Shown here: positions 1 through 4,198 of the stretch, in pieces
How the letters are laid out: the number at the start of each line of letters is the position of its first letter
Numbering within the stretch: the first letter of the stretch is position 1
Source: a bacterium
GTDB taxonomy: Bacteria; BMS3Abin14
Length of the DNA: 5,303 bases
Assembly: GCA_022865845.1 (NCBI GenBank)
Contig: JALHUC010000466.1
Location: 1 to 5,303 of the forward strand
Reading direction: 5' to 3'
The notes under the pieces: generated by a model
The model's database searches: none
Told to the model about the DNA's origin: nothing
Seen by the model: the letters and a program-made list of their open reading frames with translations, nothing else
Made by a program: the position numbers and the translations under genes

Positions 1-147
1 ATGAGGATGGTATGCCGTTCCGCCCGTTCCTACATGAACGAGGATCTCTCCTCGGATCCGGTATATGTGCTGGCGTTCCGATTTTACGGCGTGGCAGCTG
101 TCGGCCTGGGTCTTTACGCCCTCTACCAGGTCCTCCAGGCGTTCTGA
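1..147 (+). CDS. 3' end of a membrane protein gene (possibly UbiA-type prenyltransferase)
   Basis: Frame 1 is open from the window edge to a TGA at 145-147 and gives 48 residues, so this is the C-terminus of a longer protein. The end is hydrophobic (about residues 23-47, AFRFYGVAAVGLGLYALYQV), as in a last transmembrane helix. It is preceded by a polar stretch with the motif DLSSDPVYVLAF. A Asp-Pro-Val-x-x-x-Ala segment before the last helix recalls the C-terminus of some UbiA-superfamily prenyltransferases, but too little is visible to be sure. An overlapping frame from 12 to 206 runs through the repeat array and has Pro/Gly/Arg-rich composition, so I treat it as a shadow. The ATGs at 1 and 7 are probably internal codons; no ribosome binding site can be seen because the window begins here. 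Confidence 0.5.
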   Translation: MRMVCRSARSYMNEDLSSDPVYVLAFRFYGVAAVGLGLYALYQVLQAF

Positions 148-164
148 TACCTGAAACGATGGGG

Positions 165-286
165 TTTAGACCTGGACCTAGTGCCAATGGCAATCCTGGT
201 GCCTAGACCTTGACCTTGTGCCTGATAAGATCTTACTAGGACTACGACTAGGTCTAAGACTTTTTTTCGACCAGGACTAAGGCTGA
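165..286. repeat. Degenerate hexamer tandem array
   Basis: From 171 the sequence falls into consecutive 6-base units such as CCTGGA, CCTAGT, GCCTAG and ACCTTG (the last twice running, 207-218). After a short break the units become G-rich: GGACTA, CGACTA, GGTCTA from 239 to 256, then GGACTA again at 274-279. The C-rich and G-rich halves are partly complementary: TTAGACCT at 166-173 pairs perfectly with AGGTCTAA at 250-257. The array fills nearly all of the spacer between the first two genes. It resembles the short tandemly repeated repetitive (STRR) sequences of cyanobacteria in style, though those are heptamers. Confidence 0.7.
231..267 (+). terminator. Possible intrinsic terminator of the upstream membrane protein gene
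   Basis: TCTTA (231-235) pairs with TAAGA (255-259), and CTAG (236-239) with CTAG (248-251), leaving a 3-base bulge and an 8-base loop. The stem is followed by seven T at 261-267. The stem is AT-rich and bulged and lies inside the hexamer array, so it may be a by-product of the repeat. Confidence 0.3.
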
Positions 287-294
287 ACCACAAA

Positions 295-299
295 AGGAG
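295..299 (+). promoter_or_regulatory. Ribosome binding site fixing the TTG start of the thioesterase
   Basis: AGGAG at 295-299 lies 7 bases before the TTG at 307. There is no nearby in-frame ATG or GTG, and the protein aligns with the family from its first residues, so TTG is the likely start codon. Confidence 0.75.
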
Positions 300-306
300 T
301 ATCCCA

Positions 307-1038
307 TTGTCCGATATCTACCAGATCACCTATGACGTTCGTCCTTACGAGGCAGGCTATCAGAAAACACTCCAGCCTGAGGCCCTTCTAAACTATTTTC
401 AGGATGCTGCCTTTAAGCATAGCCTCTCACGGGGTTTTTCCGCCTTTCATCTGTTGAAAAAGGGGCTCACCTGGGTCCTGTCCCGATACCACATCAGGGT
501 GGAGCGATATCCAACTATCGGTGAGCAGGTCCATGTTCGGACCTGGTATCCGGGCCCACAGAAGCCTTTTTATCTGAGGGACTGGGAGGTCCTGGATGAC
601 AACGGCACGGCTCTCGCCCAGGCAACCAGTTCCTGGCTCATTCTTGATGTTGGAACCATGAAACCAGTAGATGACAACGGCTTGCTGGATGGACTGGAGC
701 AGAGGTCTGTGAGAGCCATTGAGGACCCCTTTAACCCACTGCCTGAATTCAAGGAATCCCACTTCGAATCCAGGTTCTGTGTGAGACTTGGTGATACCGA
801 TATGAACCGGCACGTTAACCACGTCCATTACGTTCAATGGGCTTTGGAATCGGTGGCTCGCCATGCATCGGAGGGAACGGTTCCTCTTGAGATAGAAGCG
901 GGTTACAGGGCCGAGGCGCGCTCCGGGGACACTATCATTGCCCATGCCCGGGATATGGGAGGAGGATTTTTCGGACACCGGCTCGTGCTGGAGTCGGACG
1001 GCAAGGAGTTGACGAGGCTGAGGACGAGGTGGGGTTAA
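307..1038 (+). CDS. Acyl-ACP thioesterase, FatA/FatB type (two hotdog domains)
   Basis: The 243-residue protein is predicted to hydrolyse acyl-acyl carrier protein and release free fatty acid in the cytoplasm. It has the tandem-hotdog layout of the acyl-ACP thioesterase family (PF01643). The N-terminal hotdog spans about 5-135, with ALLNYFQDAAFKHS as its helix. The C-terminal hotdog spans about 150-243 and carries the catalytic block GDTDMNRHVNHVHYVQW. Asp165, Asn167 and His169 match the plant FatB Asp-x-Asn-x-His triad, and Glu203 lies 34 residues after His169, the same spacing as in plants. The next residue, the old candidate catalytic Cys of the plant enzymes, is Ala204. Length and the RTRW-type C-terminus are normal for bacterial members. 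The start is TTG with AGGAG 7 bases upstream. The YihY gene follows after 62 bases and could be co-transcribed. Chain-length preference cannot be read from the sequence. Confidence 0.88.
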   Translation: MSDIYQITYDVRPYEAGYQKTLQPEALLNYFQDAAFKHSLSRGFSAFHLLKKGLTWVLSRYHIRVERYPTIGEQVHVRTWYPGPQKPFYLRDWEVLDDNGTALAQATSSWLILDVGTMKPVDDNGLLDGLEQRSVRAIEDPFNPLPEFKESHFESRFCVRLGDTDMNRHVNHVHYVQWALESVARHASEGTVPLEIEAGYRAEARSGDTIIAHARDMGGGFFGHRLVLESDGKELTRLRTRWG

Positions 1039-1066
1039 TTCAGTAGCCAGTAGCCAGTAGGCAATG
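1039..1066. repeat. Heptamer tandem array after the thioesterase stop
   Basis: Four 7-base units begin immediately after the TAA stop: TTCAGTA, GCCAGTA, GCCAGTA and the diverged GGCAATG. The middle units are identical. The array occupies almost half of the 62-base spacer before yihY. Confidence 0.75.
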
Positions 1067-1100
1067 CCTGTGCATTTTCCATTTATGGTAGAGTGAACCT

Positions 1101-2519
1101 ATGACATTCCATGAGAACAATCCAGAAAAAGGGCAGGATCCTATGAAGGAAAATTTTTCTTTCAGCAGCGTTATTGCGTTCATGAAGACCGGTATCTGGC
1201 GGACCCGCCGTGGTGATGTTCATTCCCCGACCTGGTTTCTTATCAAGGTCCTGCGCGTTCTCCTGCTGACCTTCCGCGGTTTCGTCGAGAACAAGTGCCA
1301 GCTTCGCGCCAGCTCTCTCACCTTTTACTCCCTCCTGTCTATCGTTCCCGTTATGGCCATGGCTTTCGGTGTGGCCAAGGGGTTCGGTTTCCAGAAAACG
1401 CTTGAAAGGGAGATCGGCAAGGTTCTCAGCGCCCATAGCGAGATCGCCGGCCAGATCATGAACTTTGCCAACAGCCTCCTGGATAATACAAAAGGCGGGC
1501 TGGTGGCGGGGATCGGGTTCGCCTTTCTGGTCTGGGCCGTCCTGAAAGTGCTGTCGACCATTGAGCAGAGCTTCAACGAGATCTGGGGTGTTCAGGAACC
1601 CAGAAGCTGGGTCCGGAAGGTGAGTGACTACCTGTCCCTCATGTTCCTGTTGCCGGTACTTTTCCTGCTTTCCAGCGCCGCTACTGTGGTCGTCGCCAGC
1701 CAGATCCAGGCGGTCGCAGGCAAAGTCGGGTTGCTCGGCTATCTGGGCCCGCTGACGCAGGTCTTGATCCGGTTGCTGCCCCTTTTGGTCATCTGGTTAA
1801 TGTTCACCCTGCTTTACATTTTCATGCCCAACACCCATGTGCGGATCCGCCCGGCCCTCATCGCCGGGATAGCCGCCGGGACCGGCTTTCAGCTTTTCCA
1901 GTATTTCTATGTCACCTTCCAGATCGGCATGGCCAGGTACAATGCCATTTACGGCAGCTTCGCGGCGCTTCCCCTGTTTCTCATCTGGCTTCAGGCCAGC
2001 TGGATGATCGTCCTGTCGGGGGCGGAACTGTCCTTCGCGACTCAGAACGTGGACACCTATGAGTTCGAACCCGACGCAAACCTGGCCAGCCCGGCTTTCC
2101 GCAAGCTCCTTGCCTTGAGGATCGTCAACCTGGTGGTGGAACAGTTCTCCATTGGTCAAAAACCGCTGGACGAGGATGCCATCGCCCGTGAACTGGGCAT
2201 CCCTATCAGGCTTCTGCGTTACCTTCTCCATGACCTTTCGGAAGCCGGGGTGATTACCTCGGTGAGGCTGGCCCGGGAAAAGGTCTTTGCATACCAACCC
2301 GCTTTCGATCCCGAGGCGATGACCATCGCCACCGTTCTCGATTCCCTGGAGAACACGGGGACCGACAACCTGCCTGTACTGCGATCCCCTGAACTGGATC
2401 AGATCAGGAGATCAATGGAGATCTTCAGTGAGGAGAACCGGGCGTCGGAGGCCAACAGGCTGCTCAAGGAAATTGGTGAAGGAAAGTCCAGAGCCCAGAG
2501 TCCAAAGTCCAAAGTCTGA
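1101..2519 (+). CDS. YihY/BrkB (UPF0761) family inner-membrane protein
   Basis: This 472-residue protein belongs to the YihY/virulence factor BrkB family. These are polytopic inner-membrane proteins of uncertain biochemical role, once mislabelled ribonuclease BN. Six hydrophobic segments can be placed at about 72-92, 132-151, 177-202, 218-243, 251-272 and 284-314. Family signatures are LRASSLTFYSLLSIVPVMA (68-86), FNEIWGV (158-164) and YNAIYGSFAALPLFLIWLQ (280-298). A cytoplasmic C-terminal extension follows. Its residues about 335-395 look like a winged helix (DEDAIARELGIPIRLLRYLL, then a Leu-Ser-Glu-Ala-Gly turn), as in longer members of the family. The start is uncertain: ATG 1101 has a weak GAG-containing upstream sequence, while in-frame ATG 1143 has AGGA only 4 bases before it. 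The last 11 codons are encoded by a heptamer repeat array, so the KSRAQSPKSKV tail is probably not part of the ancestral protein. Confidence 0.88.
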   Translation: MTFHENNPEKGQDPMKENFSFSSVIAFMKTGIWRTRRGDVHSPTWFLIKVLRVLLLTFRGFVENKCQLRASSLTFYSLLSIVPVMAMAFGVAKGFGFQKTLEREIGKVLSAHSEIAGQIMNFANSLLDNTKGGLVAGIGFAFLVWAVLKVLSTIEQSFNEIWGVQEPRSWVRKVSDYLSLMFLLPVLFLLSSAATVVVASQIQAVAGKVGLLGYLGPLTQVLIRLLPLLVIWLMFTLLYIFMPNTHVRIRPALIAGIAAGTGFQLFQYFYVTFQIGMARYNAIYGSFAALPLFLIWLQASWMIVLSGAELSFATQNVDTYEFEPDANLASPAFRKLLALRIVNLVVEQFSIGQKPLDEDAIARELGIPIRLLRYLLHDLSEAGVITSVRLAREKVFAYQPAFDPEAMTIATVLDSLENTGTDNLPVLRSPELDQIRRSMEIFSEENRASEANRLLKEIGEGKSRAQSPKSKV

Positions 2520-2552
2520 AACCCGGAACTCAAAACCAGAAACCAAAACCTG
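2483..2552. repeat. Ten-unit heptamer array spanning the yihY stop codon
   Basis: Ten consecutive 7-base units keep register without an indel. They start with AAAGTCC (2483-2489, repeated at 2504-2510), pass through AGAGTCC and AAAGTCT, and drift to GAAACCC and GAAACCA. The first 37 bases are read as yihY codons and the TGA at 2517-2519 lies within the array. The array ends at 2552, just before the ribosome binding site of the possible broken ORF. Confidence 0.8.
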
Positions 2553-2568
2553 TTTTTTGGAGAACTCC

Positions 2569-2695
2569 ATGGCATACAATCCGGACCTTGAAGGGCTGGA
2601 TCATGGTCGATGGAAGCCGCTGGGAGGATCCCGATAAGCTGGAAACATGGCTGGCGACAGGTAGAGACTTTGCCCTGACACTGCCAGCTAAATGA
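2569..2695 (+). pseudogene. Possible frameshifted small ORF, unrecognised
   Basis: ATG 2569 has GGAG at 2559-2562, a 6-base spacing, but its frame closes after 22 codons (MAYNPDLEGLDHGRWKPLGG and two more, TAA at 2635-2637). The +1 frame is open from ATG 2603 to TGA 2693-2695 and reads WEDPDKLETWLATGRDFALT near its end, which looks like natural protein rather than random sequence. A single-base indel between 2603 and 2637 would join the two into a protein of about 40 residues. I do not recognise a family. It could equally be an untranslated stretch with a chance short ORF. Confidence 0.28.
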
Positions 2696-2702
2696 GACGT
2701 AT

Positions 2703-2720
2703 GTCCGTGGGCCGGCGGAC
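2703..2720. repeat. GTCCG/CGGAC inverted repeat, copy 1
   Basis: GTCCG (2703-2707) and CGGAC (2716-2720) flank an 8-base GC-rich loop. This is the first of four such palindromes around the DUF6429 gene and the one upstream of it. Confidence 0.5.
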
Positions 2721-2756
2721 CGTGCATCCGGTAGAATAATTAGAGCCTGGTTTTTT

Positions 2757-2784
2757 CTCTACACTCTACACCCTACACTCTGCA
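2757..2784. repeat. Heptamer tandem array (CTCTACA type)
   Basis: Four units in register: CTCTACA, CTCTACA, CCCTACA and CTCTGCA, followed by a run of T (2788-2795). The array lies about 80 bases before the DUF6429 start. Together with the end of the previous array, the possible broken ORF and the hairpins, it accounts for most of the 342-base stretch between yihY and DUF6429. Confidence 0.75.
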
Positions 2785-2824
2785 CTGATTTTTTTGGCCT
2801 TCCCCTTGCACTACCCTTCCTATT

Positions 2825-2842
2825 CGCCACCAAAAACTGGCG
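2825..2842 (+). other. Small hairpin just before the DUF6429 ribosome binding site
   Basis: CGCCA (2825-2829) and TGGCG (2838-2842) form a perfect 5-base stem with an 8-base A-rich loop, ending 3 bases before the Shine-Dalgarno sequence. It could shape translation of the gene, but a stem this short can arise by chance. Confidence 0.35.
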
Positions 2843-2845
2843 AGG

Positions 2846-2857
2846 AAAGGAGGTGAT
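2846..2857 (+). promoter_or_regulatory. Near-perfect Shine-Dalgarno sequence that sets the DUF6429 start
   Basis: AAAGGAGGTGAT almost fully matches the 16S rRNA anti-Shine-Dalgarno complement. The longest reading frame starts with GTG 2853 and ATG 2856, both inside this element, so neither can be the real start. The next in-frame start codon, GTG 2862, lies 8 bases after the GGAGG core. Confidence 0.8.
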
Positions 2858-2861
2858 GAGG

Positions 2862-3092
2862 GTGAAGTACGAAGAAAACAGGGTTGACGAGATGGTATTG
2901 GCGCTGATGCATCTGACGACTTTTAAGGAGTCGTCCGGATACCGGACGTGGAAAAACCACGACTGGGAAGTTTTGGATCGACTGCATCAGAAGGGGTTTA
3001 TTGGGAACCCCAAGAGCAAGGTTCGCTCGGTGGATCTGACCAAGGAAGGGCAACAGAGGTCAGAGGAGCTGTTTAAAAAACAGTTTTCCTAA
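2862..3092 (+). CDS. DUF6429 family small protein
   Basis: The protein has 76 residues from GTG 2862 and matches from memory the small DUF6429 family. Members share an N-terminal helix of the type VDEMVLALMHLT, the core WKNHDWEVLDRLHQKGFI, and the end VDLTKEGQQRSEELF. This order (helix, helix, Lys-Gly-Phe-Ile turn, short beta hairpin, helix) resembles a small winged-helix fold like those of MarR or PadR regulators, but DNA binding is inference and the function is unknown. No signal peptide or membrane segment is present. The long, strong Shine-Dalgarno sequence suggests efficient translation. A strong terminator 42 bases downstream, with spacers on both sides, suggests a monocistronic unit. 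GTCCG...CGGAC palindromes lie upstream, inside and downstream of the gene. Confidence 0.75.
   Translation: MKYEENRVDEMVLALMHLTTFKESSGYRTWKNHDWEVLDRLHQKGFIGNPKSKVRSVDLTKEGQQRSEELFKKQFS
2933..2947. repeat. GTCCG/CGGAC inverted repeat, copy 2 (inside DUF6429 gene)
   Basis: GTCCGG (2933-2938) and CCGGAC (2942-2947) form a perfect 6-base stem with loop ATA. It encodes part of the Ser-Ser-Gly-Tyr-Arg-Thr stretch before the conserved Trp-Lys, so codon constraint may explain it. Confidence 0.5.
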
Positions 3093-3113
3093 TCCTTGTC
3101 TTTTCTGAAAATT

Positions 3114-3129
3114 GTCCGACATTTCGGAC
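3114..3129. repeat. GTCCG/CGGAC inverted repeat, copy 3
   Basis: GTCCGA (3114-3119) and TCGGAC (3124-3129) form a perfect 6-base stem with loop CATT, ending 5 bases before the terminator stem. Confidence 0.6.
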
Positions 3130-3134
3130 CACGA

Positions 3135-3163
3135 CGGGCTGCCCCAGGGCAGCCCGTTTTTTT
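3135..3163 (+). terminator. Strong intrinsic terminator after DUF6429
   Basis: CGGGCTGCC (3135-3143) pairs perfectly over 9 bases with GGCAGCCCG (3148-3156), with loop CCAG, and is followed at once by seven T (3157-3163). This is a textbook rho-independent terminator for plus-strand transcription. There is no A-run upstream, so it is not bidirectional. Confidence 0.92.
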
Positions 3164-3175
3164 CAATGGGTAGCT

Positions 3176-3190
3176 GTCCGAATGCCGGAC
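3176..3190. repeat. GTCCG/CGGAC inverted repeat, copy 4
   Basis: GTCCG (3176-3180) and CGGAC (3186-3190) flank loop AATGC. With copy 3 it brackets the terminator. Confidence 0.5.
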
Positions 3191-3215
3191 GGAAATGGTA
3201 TGGAATCGGCTATTC

Positions 3216-3279
3216 AGTGCAGTGGTGCAAAGGTGCAGTAGTGCACTCATGCACCTGTTTTCCTGCACTCCTGCACTTT
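3216..3279. repeat. Octamer tandem array with fold-back symmetry
   Basis: TGCA recurs at 3218, 3226, 3234, 3242 and 3250, exactly 8 bases apart, then at 3264 and 3272, again 8 apart. Units include AGTGCAGT, GGTGCAAA, AGTGCACT and TGCACTCC. The left units read in one direction and the right units in the other. As a result 3229-3245 pairs with 3264-3279 over 15 base pairs, with one bulge and one mismatch, around an 18-base loop. The array lies upstream of the possible promoter of the GGDEF gene. Confidence 0.75.
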
Positions 3280-3286
3280 AATTCCT

Positions 3287-3328
3287 GGACTACGACCAGG
3301 ACTATTATTTCTATTACTTCTCCTATTC
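3287..3328. repeat. Hexamer array sharing a motif with the first spacer
   Basis: Units of 6 bases run GGACTA, CGACCA, GGACTA and then drift to pyrimidine-rich TTATTT, CTATTA, CTTCTC and CTATTC. The first 14 bases match 239-252 at 13 positions (GGACTACGACCAGG against GGACTACGACTAGG), so the same unit combination occurs in two distant spacers. Confidence 0.6.
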
Positions 3329-3355
3329 CAACTTGGGGTGCTATCCTGTTATGAT
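3326..3355 (+). promoter_or_regulatory. Possible sigma-70-type promoter of the GGDEF gene
   Basis: TATGAT at 3350-3355 is a good -10 match. TTCCAA at 3326-3331 is a fair -35 match at 18 bases spacing. Transcription would begin near 3362, about 25 bases before the start codon. It lies downstream of the upstream terminator and arrays, where a promoter would be expected. Confidence 0.35.
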
Positions 3356-3387
3356 ATGCGCACAGCTATTGTTCGCAGGAGTGTGAG

Positions 3388-4104
3388 ATGAAACATGTTT
3401 ATCCCATTATATCAGGGGTCGTCTGGACGGTAGTACTGCTTATCCTCTACCGGATGCCCATCGGCGCACAAGGAGCTGATTGGCGTCTCCCCCTCTTTCT
3501 GGCCATCTCATGGGTCCTGGGTCTCGTTCTGATAGCCTGGGTCGTCTTTGGCAGACAAGTGGACCCGACAAAAGGGATATTAATCACAGTCGACGAAAAT
3601 ACCGGATTGGCAAACCGTAGAGCGTTCCAGGGGCACGTCGAACCGCTGCTCAAGGCCGCTGTACGGTTCGTCGAAAAGAGCCTGGTGGTGATCCTTAACA
3701 TCAACAACCTGGACAGGATCATCGCAGACGAAGGCGATGAAGTGGCAGAGGAGATCGTTATCCATGTTGCCCAGGCCTTCCTCGATTCTCTACGTGGATC
3801 GGACATCCTTGCCCGGTACGACAAGGATGAACTGGTGGCGTTTCTTCCCAAGGCATCCGCAGTGTTTTCGGAAACGGTGACAGAACGGATCATGATGAAC
3901 GTGGCTGCTCAGCGCAGGGAGATGGAAAGCCCTCAGGATCTCAATGTGAGTATTGGCTATGCGGAATTCGACCCCGTGGCGCCGCAATCCCTCGATTATC
4001 TTATCAGACAGGCTTACAAGGATATGATCCGAAGTATGGGAGAGACTAACGCCAATTCTGACAGCGAGGACGAACCCAGCCGTGAACCCGAACCAGAATC
4101 CTGA
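3388..4104 (+). CDS. Membrane-anchored degenerate GGDEF protein, probable c-di-GMP receptor
   Basis: The 238-residue protein has two N-terminal transmembrane helices (about 6-22 and 34-54) followed by a cytoplasmic GGDEF-type domain (about 68-218). Family landmarks are present: ENTGLANRRAF (70-80), the RYDKDELVAFLP block (143-154), NVSIGYAEF (186-194) and a final helix ending SMG. Active-site residues are lost. The signature is DKDEL (145-149) instead of GGDEF/GGEEF. The metal-binding Asp of the usual DID motif is Asn104, and the guanine-contacting Asn is Ile112. In contrast the RxxD inhibitory site that binds c-di-GMP is kept as Arg136 and Asp139, exactly 5 residues before the signature as in PleD. 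It is therefore more likely a c-di-GMP sensor (as PelD is) than a diguanylate cyclase. AGGAG at 3377-3381, 6 bases before ATG, fixes the start. The Glu-Pro tail (229-238) is encoded by a hexamer array. No effector domain is visible. Confidence 0.8.
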   Translation: MKHVYPIISGVVWTVVLLILYRMPIGAQGADWRLPLFLAISWVLGLVLIAWVVFGRQVDPTKGILITVDENTGLANRRAFQGHVEPLLKAAVRFVEKSLVVILNINNLDRIIADEGDEVAEEIVIHVAQAFLDSLRGSDILARYDKDELVAFLPKASAVFSETVTERIMMNVAAQRREMESPQDLNVSIGYAEFDPVAPQSLDYLIRQAYKDMIRSMGETNANSDSEDEPSREPEPES

Positions 4105-4108
4105 ACCT
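4072..4108. repeat. Hexamer array encoding the Glu-Pro tail of the GGDEF protein
   Basis: GAACCC at 4072, GAACCC at 4084, GAACCA at 4090 and GAATCC at 4096 are spaced by multiples of 6 bases in the reading frame, so each unit encodes Glu-Pro or Glu-Ser. GAACCT at 4103 continues the array past the TGA after a one-base shift. Confidence 0.65.
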
Positions 4109-4116
4109 CTTTCGCG

Positions 4117-4154
4117 AACCTGGGTCTGATTTATTATATCTCAGGTTAATTTTT
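4117..4154 (+). terminator. Possible intrinsic terminator of the GGDEF gene
   Basis: AACCTGGG (4117-4124) pairs with CTCAGGTT (4140-4147) over 8 bases including one G-U, with a 15-base AT-rich loop. Five T follow at 4150-4154 after a short AA spacer. The large loop and short T tract make it a moderate candidate. Confidence 0.45.
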
Positions 4155-4156
4155 CC

Positions 4157-4198
4157 CGATCACTGACTACTGATGACCGATTACCGATTTGAATCCCG
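4157..4198. repeat. Heptamer array overlapping the DUF116 start
   Basis: Units in register are CGATCAC, TGACTAC, TGATGAC, CGATTAC and CGATTTG, then a diverged AATCCCG. The TTG at 4189-4191 is the end of the fifth unit, so the array supplies the probable start codon of the next gene and replaces any normal Shine-Dalgarno sequence. Confidence 0.72.

Noticed and set aside
12..206. Open frame of 64 codons at the left edge
   Set aside because: It overlaps the more protein-like frame 1 membrane segment, has Pro/Gly/Arg-rich composition, lacks a ribosome binding site and runs through the hexamer array.
2543..2560. CCAAAA/TTTTGG hairpin after yihY as a terminator
   Set aside because: The T-run is inside the stem and no T tract follows it; it also overlaps the ribosome binding site of the next short ORF.
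2732..2737. TAGAAT as a -10 box for the DUF6429 gene
   Set aside because: No acceptable -35 sequence lies 16-18 bases upstream, so there is not enough to call a promoter.
306..3123. Shared TTGTCCGAYAT at the thioesterase start and at 3112
   Set aside because: The first copy is codons of a real gene and the second is an arm of a hairpin; identity stops after about 12 bases, so I take it as coincidence.
3112..3354. Open frame of 80 codons after DUF6429
   Set aside because: It crosses a strong intrinsic terminator and both the octamer and hexamer arrays, has no ribosome binding site and no recognisable protein features.
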